From contig CAYUVW010000005.1 in NCBI GenBank assembly GCA_964448405.1, positions 4,816-68,815 on the forward strand: 64,000 nucleotides of DNA. Reading direction: 5' to 3'. The DNA comes from DAORHV01 sp964448405. GTDB taxonomy: Bacteria; Patescibacteriota; Gracilibacteria; Peribacterales; Peribacteraceae. Below the pieces are notes generated by a model. It was given only the letters and a program-made list of their open reading frames with translations, made no database searches and had not been told where the DNA came from. A program made the translations under genes and the position numbers. Shown here piece by piece: positions 51,035 to 59,520 of the stretch (position 1 is the stretch's first letter; each line of letters opens with the position of its first letter).

Positions 51035-51061
51035 AAAAAAGCGGCCTTGCGGCCGCCTTTT
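51035..51061. terminator. bidirectional intrinsic terminator
   Basis: GCGGCC, TTGC loop, GGCCGC (51041-51056) is flanked by six A on the left, giving six T for minus-strand transcripts, and by CTTTT on the right. It ends the sigma-region-4/HARE gene at 51081. Confidence 0.9.
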
Positions 51062-51080
51062 GCAATCGATGGTGAAAGGA

Positions 51081-52199
51081 TTACTCCTTGGACGATCCGC
51101 TCTTCTTCTTGCTCGGATCGAAGTCGTAGACGGCGCGACCGACGCGGACGAAGTACGGCATCTTCTGCAGGTTCAGCGAGATGGTGCCGACCTTCACGGT
51201 GCGCTGCTTGGAAACCTCTTCAATGATTTGCTTCTTGGACAAAGCACCCTTCTCCTTCAGGATTTTCTCGATAACGTCGGCGACGGTTCCCGGCTCGTAA
51301 CCCCACTCACGCAGAGCGTAGAGACCGCGGCCCACCAAAACGAACTGCGGATAGCGGATGAGTTCGTTGTGGACGGCTTGGACGGTGACGTTTTTGTGGT
51401 CGAACTGAGCTTCCTTAATGCGGTTGGCGATCTCCATGAAGTGGAGCGGCTGACCGGCCTTCTTCAGGATGATCTCCACTTTGTCGCGGATGGAACGGGG
51501 GCGGACGAAACGCCACTCGGTGAGTCCCCAACCTTCGGAAATCTCGCGCAGGCGCTCATCGATGGAAAGGCAGGACAAAATCAGTTCCGGGCTTGGTGTG
51601 CGGCCTTCGAAGGCGGGCATGGACTGGATCGACGAGACCAACTCGGCGCTCTTCATACAAGCATGGCGCTTGTTGAGGAACTTCACGGCCAGGTCGATGA
51701 TCGAGTTCACATCGTCCTGTGCCAGGGTTGCCAGACGCCAGAACGGCTTGCAGGTCATGCTGCGTCCCTCACTCGAAAGCTCGCTGTCGATGCTGAACGA
51801 CAAGCGCAGAATGGCGCCGTCGACGACGGGTGTGCCGGGCAAACGCTTCAAAACGGAGGAAATGAGTTCACTTCCCAGCATGACGCCTCCGTGAGAGCGC
51901 AGGATGCCCTTGGCCATTTCGTTCACTTCGTTGAGCTTGGTGGTGCGGACGGTGCGGCGCAGCTTGGAGAGCGCAATGCTCTCGATCTGGCGAATGCGTT
52001 CACGAGTCACGTTGAAGTGCTTGCCGATTTTCTCGAGCGTTTGCTTCGAATGTCCCGCGATTGCGAAGCGTCGTTTGATCACCTCCGTTTCTTTCTGCGT
52101 TAACACCAGGAACAAATCACTCAGAAGTTCCTGAAGATTGATCGAAATCTGCGCCTTGCCGGTGGCAGGCGTCGCGGATGTGGAGGTGGTCGTGGACAT
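51081..52199 (-). CDS. sigma-70 region 4 / HARE-HTH protein
   Basis: 372 aa. Residues about 33-85 match sigma-70 region 4 (LTQKETEVIKRRFA ... TLEKIGKHFNVTRERIRQIESIALSKLRR), which contacts -35 elements. There is no region 2, so it is not a complete sigma factor. The C-terminal part contains HARE-HTH-type repeats (IRDKVEIILKKAGQPLHFMEIANRIKEAQ ... TVQAVHNELIRYPQFVLVGRGLYAL and VADVIEKILKEKGALSKKQIIEEV), as in RpoE-delta-like proteins. Probably an accessory RNA-polymerase or promoter-binding regulator. Its promoter leaves a leader of about 140 nt. Confidence 0.8.
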   Translation of the reverse strand: MSTTTSTSATPATGKAQISINLQELLSDLFLVLTQKETEVIKRRFAIAGHSKQTLEKIGKHFNVTRERIRQIESIALSKLRRTVRTTKLNEVNEMAKGILRSHGGVMLGSELISSVLKRLPGTPVVDGAILRLSFSIDSELSSEGRSMTCKPFWRLATLAQDDVNSIIDLAVKFLNKRHACMKSAELVSSIQSMPAFEGRTPSPELILSCLSIDERLREISEGWGLTEWRFVRPRSIRDKVEIILKKAGQPLHFMEIANRIKEAQFDHKNVTVQAVHNELIRYPQFVLVGRGLYALREWGYEPGTVADVIEKILKEKGALSKKQIIEEVSKQRTVKVGTISLNLQKMPYFVRVGRAVYDFDPSKKKSGSSKE

Positions 52200-52368
52200 A
52201 ATTCAGCGGGAATGAAGTGAACTAGCTTGTTCTACCAGAAGGTTGACAGGAAATAAAGATCAACTTGCGTTCCGCCCCAGAGGGTGCGGAGTTTTCTTGT
52301 GTACAAGAGCGAAAGAACAGTGTGGGACCACCCAAAAGGTTCCTATAATATAATCTTTTCACAGTTTG
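52200..52368 (-). promoter_or_regulatory. promoter and long 5' leader of the sigma-region-4/HARE gene
   Basis: On the minus strand a perfect TTGACA (52372-52367, inside the ruvX 3' end), 16 bp, TATTAT (52350-52345). The remaining ~140 nt to the ATG at 52199 contain a G/C-rich segment (CTCCGCACCCTCTGGGGCGGA). This is one of few long leaders in a window dominated by short or absent ones, so regulation within it is possible. Confidence 0.6.
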
Positions 52369-52758
52369 TCAATACCCATTTTGTAAGCGCTCCAATGCGA
52401 TCTGCAAAATGGCAAGTGCCGAACGCGCGTCGGGGTCGACGCGGGCACCATCGCGGTGAATGGATGTGAAGCGCTCGTCAATAAATTGGATCGGCAGTTT
52501 GCATGCGTTTTCCAGCTCCGCCGCGGCTTTGCGCACCTTGCCGGATTGTTCGCCTTCTTCTCCACCGGGCAGCAGCGGCAGTCCCACAATGAGCTTGGTG
52601 ATTTTGCGTGCAACAACAATCGGCTTGATCGCGGCAACCAACTCCCCCACTGTTTTATGATCGACGGTATTCATGGAAAAAACGATGCCGGTGGCGTCGT
52701 CGCCGTAGGCTACGCCGGTGTGCCGGTTGCCGATGTCGAGTGCGAGGAGTGGAGCCAT
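52369..52758 (-). CDS. ruvX: RuvX/YqgF RNase-H-fold nuclease
   Basis: Putative Holliday-junction resolvase / pre-16S rRNA nuclease. 129 aa, normal length. Motifs: LLALDIGNRHTGVAYGD (catalytic Asp), IVGLPLLPGGEEGEQSGKVRKAA and FIDERFTS. It lies downstream of rpsT on the same strand, separated by a 9-bp-unit hairpin. Confidence 0.9.
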   Translation of the reverse strand: MAPLLALDIGNRHTGVAYGDDATGIVFSMNTVDHKTVGELVAAIKPIVVARKITKLIVGLPLLPGGEEGEQSGKVRKAAAELENACKLPIQFIDERFTSIHRDGARVDPDARSALAILQIALERLQNGY

Positions 52759-52800
52759 TCGTACCGAGTGTGGCAGCGGCCGAAGTGATTGTCACGAACA

Positions 52801-52886
52801 GGAGTCCAAACAGCCCAACGATTCCAAGGGAAAAAAAAGTCCAAGTTTCCTTGGACTCTTTGGTTACCTTGGTTTCTTTGGACTGC
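52801..52886. repeat. 9-bp-period inverted hairpin element (rpsT to ruvX)
   Basis: The left arm 52801-52830 has GAGTCCAAA, CAGCCCAAC, GATTCCAAG. The right arm has CTTGGACTC, TTTGGTTAC, CTTGGTTTC, TTTGGACTG and ends immediately before the rpsT stop codon at 52887. Confidence 0.8.
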
Positions 52887-53153
52887 TTATTTCTTCTTCT
52901 GGGCGAACAGCTTGGCCAGGTTGGACTTCTTGCGGGCAGCGTTCTTCCAGTGGATGAGGTTCTTCTTGGCGGCCATGTCGATTGCCTTGTATGCGGAGGA
53001 CAACGACTTCTGGGCGTCATCGGCCTTTCCAGACTTGGCGAGATCGCTCGTCTTGCGGATGAGCGTCTTCATGCGAGTCTTGACCGGCTGACGTGCAGCG
53101 CGGCGCTTGAGAGACTGACGTGCGTGCTTGATGGCTGATTGGATGATCGGCAT
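52887..53153 (-). CDS. rpsT: 30S ribosomal protein S20
   Basis: 88 aa, basic and all-helical, with the family pattern MPIIQSAIKHARQSLKRRAARQPVKTRMKTLIRK and LSSAYKAIDMAAKKNLIHWKNAARKKSNLAKLF. Binds 16S rRNA early in small-subunit assembly. Length is normal. Confidence 0.95.
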   Translation of the reverse strand: MPIIQSAIKHARQSLKRRAARQPVKTRMKTLIRKTSDLAKSGKADDAQKSLSSAYKAIDMAAKKNLIHWKNAARKKSNLAKLFAQKKK

Positions 53154-53233
53154 TGACTGGGTGGAATCGAAGGGTTAGAAAGCGTGGAAAGGGTAGGGAA
53201 AGCGTGAGATGAAGTCAAACCGCCTTTGTGAGA

Positions 53234-54709
53234 CTACTGGGAAATAGCCTCGAAGATCGGCATGAAGTCCTGCTGCATGTCCTTCATCGGTTTTGCGACA
53301 GACGGCTCTTCCACGGCTACGGAAGAGACTTCTTTGCGTTCCGAAGTGATGGTGAGGTCGATTGCCGGGCTACCCAGCAGCGAGGCATGAATTACGCTGT
53401 CGAACTTCGTATTCTTGAATGAGTTGCTGAACAGTAACTTGAACGACTCGATGGTAATGACGGAAGCGCCGGACGGAATGCTGATGCTGCCTTTGACATC
53501 GATCTCCGTGTCGTCGGCCTTCAGAATGTCCAGATCGACGCTCAGTGCCGTTGCGGTGTCCTGGTACACGACCATGGTGAACTTCTTGGTGGTCATCGTA
53601 CCTTCGGCGACCTTCTTGTCCGACGAGAGCAGCGTGAAGGCATCGCCCTTCTTCTCGAAGGAAACGTTTTCCGTCGGAGTCTTGGGGTTGCTCACCTTGA
53701 AGTGTGCATCGCCGTTGCGGTTCATGAGTGCGTCGATATCCAACACGACGACTCCGCCCGTGTCGGTGGCCTGACCGATGAAACCGCGCGGGTGAAAGGA
53801 TTCTTTATCGGCATACAAAATGCCTTTCAGCGACCCCATCTCCTCCACGCTGGCGCGCATTTCAGTCTTCATGTCTTCGAATTCGCTCTTCATGTCCGGG
53901 TTCATGCCGGTCGGATCGTTCTGCTCCATGGCGTACTCCATGAATGCCTCGATGGTTGCGGCAAGCTTCTGCTTGTCGGCTTCCACGCGCACGCGGTACA
54001 TGCCGTCTTCTTCCGGCAGCAGTTCCACCGCGGTCCACAGGTGCGCGTTCTGCATGAGCGTTTGCATTTTCTTGCTGGAGTCGCGGTACTGGGCGACGGA
54101 CCGTTCAATCAAACTCTCGACGGTGATGGGTGTGGCGGACGGATCACCTTTGGTGCCTTCGGCGATCATGTCGTTGATTTCCTTGAACGTGGCCATGTAC
54201 CAGGCCGACGAGACCTTCTTGTCGAGTGCGACCTCACTCTTCCCCGGTTGCTTGATGAGCAGGTTGGCGACATTCAGGAAAATTTTGGCGTTCGTACTGC
54301 GCACCTTGGCGGATACCGCAACACTGGCCTGTTGCATATTGGGTTCGGACGGATTCTCCGGCATGACGCCGAACATCTCGCCCGGAGCCATGGCTGCCAA
54401 GTTGAAGTCTACGTTGGCGTCGAATTTTGGTTGCTTGGTGTCGGTGATATCCATGGATTGCTTTGTCTTCAACTCAGCCGTGATGCTGCCAGGGAAGATG
54501 TTGGCGATAGGCTGGGTTTCCAACGCGACGTTGGTGACGGTTTCGGACAAGAGCGGAGCTTGTACTTTTTCCATGTTTTTGGTGACCTGGGTCACCAGGC
54601 TCTGGTGCATCTTGTCCAGCACCTGCTCGGCGGTAAGTTGCGGGCCGCCGCCGCATGCGGCAAGCAGCGCAAGAGAAAGCAAAGGTAAGCCGAGGGCAAA
54701 GCGCTTCAT
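53234..54709 (-). CDS. large lipoprotein, unknown
   Basis: 491 aa from the ATG at 54709 (MKRFALGLPLLSLALLAACGGGPQL). Lipobox LLAAC with a Gly spacer. The body is beta-rich and largely low in Cys. Recurrent patterns (ITAELKTKQSMDITDTKQPKFDANVDFNLAA, SWYMATFKEINDMI, VEADKQKLAATIEAFMEYAM, KGSISIPSGASVITIESFKLLF) suggest a LolA/LppX-like concave beta fold, but this is weak. Surface-anchored. Divergent from glmS. Confidence 0.75.
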   Translation of the reverse strand: MKRFALGLPLLSLALLAACGGGPQLTAEQVLDKMHQSLVTQVTKNMEKVQAPLLSETVTNVALETQPIANIFPGSITAELKTKQSMDITDTKQPKFDANVDFNLAAMAPGEMFGVMPENPSEPNMQQASVAVSAKVRSTNAKIFLNVANLLIKQPGKSEVALDKKVSSAWYMATFKEINDMIAEGTKGDPSATPITVESLIERSVAQYRDSSKKMQTLMQNAHLWTAVELLPEEDGMYRVRVEADKQKLAATIEAFMEYAMEQNDPTGMNPDMKSEFEDMKTEMRASVEEMGSLKGILYADKESFHPRGFIGQATDTGGVVVLDIDALMNRNGDAHFKVSNPKTPTENVSFEKKGDAFTLLSSDKKVAEGTMTTKKFTMVVYQDTATALSVDLDILKADDTEIDVKGSISIPSGASVITIESFKLLFSNSFKNTKFDSVIHASLLGSPAIDLTITSERKEVSSVAVEEPSVAKPMKDMQQDFMPIFEAISQ

Positions 54710-54949
54710 AAGAATGGAGGAAGATGATATCGCACCAAATGTGCGTGTTTCGGATCGAAACGGTAGCACGGGAAATAGGTACAAGGAAGTCGAAGGTGCC
54801 GCGGACTCCAAAACAGTGCTTGCTCCTTTGATGCTGTTCCAAGCGCATGGCTGGACACCGGTGAAAGTATGCTAAGATCGCGACGTCTTCTGTGACGTAC
54901 AGCTTCGTTGACGCCGTACGCCTTTTGTCCGTTTCACTCCCCTTCTCCT

Positions 54950-56725
54950 ATGTGTGGCATCTTCGGATACATCGGAACGAAGAAGAACGCGGGATCCGTC
55001 GTTATCAGAGGTTTGAAAAATTTGGAGTACCGTGGCTATGACTCGTGGGGTGTTGCCATGCAGGTGCAGGGAGACATTCGCGTGGAAAAAGACGTTGGCA
55101 AGATCAGCGGCGTGAAGGACGAGGATTTTGCCGATGAGTCGACCATGGCCGTTGCGCACTCGCGCTGGGCCACCCATGGCGGCGTGACGAAAGAGAACGC
55201 CCATCCGCATTTTGGCGACTTGGGCCGCGTTGCGGTCGTTCATAACGGCATCATCGAGAACTTTCAGGAACTGCGGGCCGAGCTGGGTGCCAAGGGGCAT
55301 ACATTCGCTTCCGAGACCGATACGGAAGTCATTCCGCATTTGATCGAAGACTTCATGAAAGATGGTCTCTCGTTTCAGGAGGCGGTTCGCGCCTCGTGTA
55401 ACAGATTCCACGGACGCTATGCCATTCTTGCATTTGAAAAGAGCACGCGCCTGTTGGTGGCGGCGCGCACCGGTTCGCCGCTCATCGTGGGCGTTGGCAA
55501 GAAAGATGAATTCTTCATTGCGTCGGACATCCCGGCGTTTTTGGAATACACCCGCACCGTGCAGTACTTAGACGACGGCGAGATGGTTTCCACCGACGGT
55601 ACCACGATCCAGTTTCACGACATCGCCACTGGCGAGGAGCGCAAGAAGCGTAAAGTCAAAATCGATTGGGAGGTGAAGGATGTGGAGAAGGGCGACTTCG
55701 AGCACTTCATGATGAAAGAAATCATGGATCAGAAGGAGAGCATCCAGCGTGCCGTTCACCAAGACGACACGGAAATTCAGACGGTGGCCGACGCGATCCA
55801 GAATTGTCTGGGCTGCATCCTCACCGCCTGCGGCACCGCCCACAAGATGTGCATGGCCGCCGACTACTTCTTCTCGGTCGTCGCCAAGCGCCACGTGAAC
55901 GTCACGCCGGCCAGCGAGTTCCCGATCTTCCACCACTTCTTAAAGCCCGAAAGCCTGATCATCGTAGTCAGCCAGAGCGGCGAAACCGCCGACGTGCTGG
56001 AGGCCATGAAAGTGGCCAAGAAAGCCGGTTCCAAGGTGCTTGCGATCGTGAACTCGGAAGGCTCGTCCGTGGCGCGCCTGGCCGACTACACGCTGCTTAT
56101 CAATGCCGGACCCGAGCGCGCGGTTGCGTCCACCAAGGCCGCCACCGGTCAGATGGCCGTGCTGTTGCTGGTCGCCCACGCGGTGACGGGCAAACTGCAT
56201 GAGGGACGCACGTTGCTCATGGAGACCGGCGGACAGATCAACGACATGTTGAACCCGCGCTACATCTCGCACATCCGGTCCATTGCCGCCAAGATCTACA
56301 ACCACAACAACATGTACATCATCGGCAAGGGCTGGAACTACCCCATGGCACTGGAGAGCGCGATCAAAATTCAAGAAGTGAGCTACATCCACGCCGAAGG
56401 TTTTGCCGCCGGCGAACTGAAGCACGGCCCCATCGCACTCATAGAGAAAGGCACGCCGTGCATCGCACTCATGGGTAAGGATGAATTCACGACCGACATG
56501 ATCAGCAACATCATGGAGCTGAAGGCCAGAGGCGCGTACATCATTGGCGTTGCACCCGAGCGCAACGAAGTCTTCGATCTGTGGATTAAAGTGCCGGATG
56601 CCGGACCCGCTCAGCCGATTGTGAACGTGATTCCGGTGCAGATTCTGGCGTACTTCTTAGCCGTGCTGCGCGGCAAGGACCCGGATATGCCGCGCAACCT
56701 GGCCAAGAGCGTGACGGTGAAGTAG
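54950..56725 (+). CDS. glmS: glutamine-fructose-6-phosphate aminotransferase
   Basis: Makes glucosamine-6-phosphate for peptidoglycan. 591 aa. ATG 54950 puts the catalytic Cys at position 2 (MCGIFGYIG), as required for the N-terminal nucleophile; the longer frame cannot be used. The class II glutaminase domain has EYRGYDSWG, HSRWATHGGVT and HNGIIENFQELR. Two SIS domains follow (ILTACGTAHKMCMAADYF, SQSGETADVLEAMK, GPERAVASTKA, HAEGFAAGELKHGPIALIE), ending LAKSVTVK. A TGC-TAAGAT box lies at 54873-54878. No glmS ribozyme is recognisable upstream. Confidence 0.97.
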   Translation: MCGIFGYIGTKKNAGSVVIRGLKNLEYRGYDSWGVAMQVQGDIRVEKDVGKISGVKDEDFADESTMAVAHSRWATHGGVTKENAHPHFGDLGRVAVVHNGIIENFQELRAELGAKGHTFASETDTEVIPHLIEDFMKDGLSFQEAVRASCNRFHGRYAILAFEKSTRLLVAARTGSPLIVGVGKKDEFFIASDIPAFLEYTRTVQYLDDGEMVSTDGTTIQFHDIATGEERKKRKVKIDWEVKDVEKGDFEHFMMKEIMDQKESIQRAVHQDDTEIQTVADAIQNCLGCILTACGTAHKMCMAADYFFSVVAKRHVNVTPASEFPIFHHFLKPESLIIVVSQSGETADVLEAMKVAKKAGSKVLAIVNSEGSSVARLADYTLLINAGPERAVASTKAATGQMAVLLLVAHAVTGKLHEGRTLLMETGGQINDMLNPRYISHIRSIAAKIYNHNNMYIIGKGWNYPMALESAIKIQEVSYIHAEGFAAGELKHGPIALIEKGTPCIALMGKDEFTTDMISNIMELKARGAYIIGVAPERNEVFDLWIKVPDAGPAQPIVNVIPVQILAYFLAVLRGKDPDMPRNLAKSVTVK

Positions 56726-56800
56726 TGCTGTACGAGGCATGCCCCGTTTTTCTTTGACGCGCCGAGCCATTGCAGTAACAATGTCGCCTTTTTTAGGCGC

Positions 56801-57748
56801 ATGCTTAACTATTCCCGTGACGGCGCGACTACGACTGAACTGGCAAAAGACGCCGGATTCATCGCTACCGGCTTCACACCATCGGGAAAAGCGCTGCTGC
56901 ACGACGGGCATAAGCTGACGCTAATGCATGCACTGCTGCCGCTCGACCGCCACCCGCACCTTTTTGCGGACGTGTTCATTGATGATTGTGAATTCAGCAA
57001 CCAGAGCGATCCGCATGCTCCTCGCCCGGACGCGGTGCGCAGCCTGCAGGCGTCCATTAGGGATTTCGCCGTGCAGTTGTCCAAATTTACGCATAATTCA
57101 AAATTGCCGGGCCGTGTTCGTATCCGGACTATGACCGAATTCTTTGGGGAAGTGGGGTTCGACTACAACTATATGGGAACCGAACTCATGGCGTTGCTGC
57201 TGCGCAGCCGAGTCGTGCTACACGAGACGTTCAACCAAATCCTGAGTAACAACCGAGTCAAAACGTGTGCCGTACGGCCGATCTGTCCGGACTGCGGTCT
57301 CGGACGCCGTTCGACGACGGTAACGCGCCAGAGCGGGTTTCAGATTTCCACCGAATGCCGCACCTACGATTGCGATACCGGCCGATACCTGGTGGACCCG
57401 GAAGCCGGCCATACTAATTGGGCGGTGTACTACGCGGTGGTCTCGCTGATGAATCTCCTTGTCACCCGTCAATATTCCAGTGACGCGCTGGAGGTGTTGG
57501 GCGGCGACTACGGGTTGGAATGGGGCCCGAAAGACCGACCGATCGCCGAACGCCTGGAAGAGAGCGTGCGTCGCATCCGGCAGCCCGATTCGCCTCGGCT
57601 GGAGTATTTCGTCGGACAATTGTTGTGCAACGATGAAGGTCGCAAGGTTTCCAAGAGCCACGGCGACAGCAGCGCCGAGCCGCCCGATTTCGAAGCATTG
57701 TTGCAGATGATGCAGGACCGCGAGACGGTGCTAGTGCGGCCGAAGTAG
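56801..57748 (+). CDS. class I aminoacyl-tRNA-synthetase-like protein (LysRS-I-like catalytic domain only)
   Basis: 315 aa. The HIGH-type motif is TGFTPSGKALLHDGHKL near residue 30. A Cys pair ICPDCG lies near 161 and a further C...C near 190. GGDYGLEWGPKDRPIAERL and LLCNDEGRKVSKSHGD (KMSKS-type, near 282) follow. This order resembles class I lysyl-tRNA synthetase, but there is no anticodon-binding domain, so it is unlikely to be a normal synthetase. It may aminoacylate another substrate or modify a tRNA or protein (inference). The start ATG at 56801 has no clear promoter signal. Confidence 0.65.
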   Translation: MLNYSRDGATTTELAKDAGFIATGFTPSGKALLHDGHKLTLMHALLPLDRHPHLFADVFIDDCEFSNQSDPHAPRPDAVRSLQASIRDFAVQLSKFTHNSKLPGRVRIRTMTEFFGEVGFDYNYMGTELMALLLRSRVVLHETFNQILSNNRVKTCAVRPICPDCGLGRRSTTVTRQSGFQISTECRTYDCDTGRYLVDPEAGHTNWAVYYAVVSLMNLLVTRQYSSDALEVLGGDYGLEWGPKDRPIAERLEESVRRIRQPDSPRLEYFVGQLLCNDEGRKVSKSHGDSSAEPPDFEALLQMMQDRETVLVRPK

Positions 57749-57784
57749 CCCGGGCCCATGTCGCGCTTTCCGAAGCCAAAAGCC

Positions 57785-57813
57785 TTTCGAAAAAGCTGTT
57801 TTTTTGGTATACT
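57785..57813 (+). promoter_or_regulatory. promoter for the transglutaminase-like gene
   Basis: TTTCGA (57785-57790), 17 bp, TATACT (57808-57813) preceded by TGG. The same TTTCGA -35-like hexamer lies before recG. The ATG follows after about 23 nt of leader. Confidence 0.5.
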
Positions 57814-57842
57814 GATCAGAAACCTTCATACCCACACCCATC

Positions 57843-59432
57843 ATGTCGTATTCCTTCTCCGAGAACCGTTTGCTTGGTCAGCGCTTCGAAAGCGGCAGCG
57901 GTGCCGAGCGCGGCCCCGAAACCGGCATCGGCGGATTCTTCTCGTCGATTATGAGCCAGGCACGCGGCCTACTTGGCCGTTTGACTCCCGGTGGCAACAG
58001 AGATCTGCGCGGTACGGTCGATCGTTTCGGTCGTGACGTTGCCGCGGTACGTACGGGTGTTGCTCGCGACGTGCGACGCGATTTGCCGCCTGCGGTACGA
58101 GATACTCCGCAAGCGGACGCCGCATTCAAGAGTGTCGGCAACGATAGCATGGCAAAAATGCTGCAGGACTTTCAGCGCGAAAGTGCCGCACTCGACCAGC
58201 AGCGGGACAAGGTGTTTGCCGATTCGTTGGCGAAATTGGAGGCGCTGAAGCAGCAGATGGAAAAAGATGAAGCAGCAGAGGAAGCCGGTACGAAAGTAGC
58301 AGCCGCACCTGCGGTTGCCCCCGTTGTGAACACTGGAACCACGGTGATTGCGCCGTTACCAAGTGCAAGCAACGCTCCAGCCGAATTCCCGGCGACTCCC
58401 GAGGCAATTCGTGAGCGCTTTCGCTACACCGCAGAACGCTTTGGCACGCCGGAAGGTTATTCCCGCTTTCTTGCGGAACAACTGAACACCGATGATCGCT
58501 GGAATAAGTTTCTGCAGGCCATGTACGAGTACACCGAGACGACACCCGGCATTCCTGCCGAGGTTCTCAACCTCAATAACCTGCGCGACACGGATCCTTG
58601 GGTTCCACCGCTTCGATTCATGACGACGTACAACTCGAATGGGAAAATATTCGGTGACTGCGAGGATCTGGCTTTCTTTGCCACGCACATCGCGCGTTTG
58701 CAGGGAAAGAGTGCGTTCAGCGCCGGCATCGGCAGCAACGTTGGCGAGCGTCGTACCGACGGCACGTTCCGCTTGCGGGCCGACGGTGGGCATGTGTTTA
58801 CCGGTTGGTTCGAGCCGGGTACGGGCGGACGCCGCGTACTGAAGCTTGTGACGACGCGTGGAATCAATAACGCGGCAGGTGCGCCCATCGGTCAGGCAGG
58901 CATGTTCACGGCAACCGCAAATGCCGGTGAGTCCGATGCACAGCTTCTTACGCGTTTGTACAACGAAGTCGCCGGTGTATCGACCACCGTTCCGGTCGGC
59001 GTACGTACGCTCGATTCCAATCATCTGCAGGCCATGCACGTGTTGACGAGCGGCAATGGATTCATTGTTCATGGAAACTTCAATCTTCTTGCACGTCATG
59101 GTGAGCTGGAGACGCTGTTGCAGCGAACTCCGCCGGACCATGCGGGCGTCGTGCGCATCGTTCGCGAGGAGATCTCCAGCGACCAGAACAACCTGGGTCT
59201 GCATGCCTCGCTGGTGCAGTTCTTGCTGCTGGCAAATGAGCGTACGGCAGTCGAACCCGCTCTGGACGGCCTGCTTGCCGCTATGCGCATGAATGCACCC
59301 GTGAGCCGTAACATTGTCACCATTTCGGCGCTGCGCGACTCACTTTTGGCCGCTGGCTTCCGTGATCCCAAGACTATGGAACTCGACCGCGTGGTTCGCA
59401 CCTGGATGGAAACGAACGTGCGGCCCGTCTAA
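57843..59432 (+). CDS. transglutaminase-like cysteine protease-fold protein
   Basis: 529 aa. The N-terminal 130 residues are Gly/Arg-rich, then helical and coiled (KVFADSLAKLEALKQQMEKDEAAEE). After an Ala/Pro linker comes a domain with GDCEDLAFFATHIARLQG (Cys near residue 272) and DGGHVFTGWFEPG (His near 318), the spacing expected of transglutaminase-like domains. The C-terminal 200 residues are helical. No signal peptide, so cytoplasmic. Target unknown. Confidence 0.65.
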   Translation: MSYSFSENRLLGQRFESGSGAERGPETGIGGFFSSIMSQARGLLGRLTPGGNRDLRGTVDRFGRDVAAVRTGVARDVRRDLPPAVRDTPQADAAFKSVGNDSMAKMLQDFQRESAALDQQRDKVFADSLAKLEALKQQMEKDEAAEEAGTKVAAAPAVAPVVNTGTTVIAPLPSASNAPAEFPATPEAIRERFRYTAERFGTPEGYSRFLAEQLNTDDRWNKFLQAMYEYTETTPGIPAEVLNLNNLRDTDPWVPPLRFMTTYNSNGKIFGDCEDLAFFATHIARLQGKSAFSAGIGSNVGERRTDGTFRLRADGGHVFTGWFEPGTGGRRVLKLVTTRGINNAAGAPIGQAGMFTATANAGESDAQLLTRLYNEVAGVSTTVPVGVRTLDSNHLQAMHVLTSGNGFIVHGNFNLLARHGELETLLQRTPPDHAGVVRIVREEISSDQNNLGLHASLVQFLLLANERTAVEPALDGLLAAMRMNAPVSRNIVTISALRDSLLAAGFRDPKTMELDRVVRTWMETNVRPV

Positions 59433-59434
59433 CA

Positions 59435-59520
59435 GGATTCCAAAGAAACCAAAGAGTCCAACGATTCCAAGGAAACAGGGGGCGTTGGCTTCTTTGGCTT
59501 CCTTGGACTCTTTGGAATCC
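59435..59520. repeat. 9-bp-period inverted hairpin element (transglutaminase-like / ftsI, convergent)
   Basis: The clearest example. Left units: ATTCCAAAG, AAACCAAAG, AGTCCAACG, ATTCCAAGG. Right units: CTTTGGCTT, CCTTGGACT, CTTTGGAAT. The right arm ends immediately before the ftsI stop codon at 59521, and the left arm starts 2 nt after the upstream stop. Confidence 0.85.

Noticed and set aside
50783..51226. Protein-coding interpretation of structured copy A (frame with WPALHAPHSPK)
   Set aside because: The matching frame in copy B shifts after the stem region and the inner sequence is replaced while pairing is kept, which fits structure better than protein.
54750..54949. glmS ribozyme upstream of glmS
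   Set aside because: No conserved core recognised; a simple promoter box and short leader explain the region.
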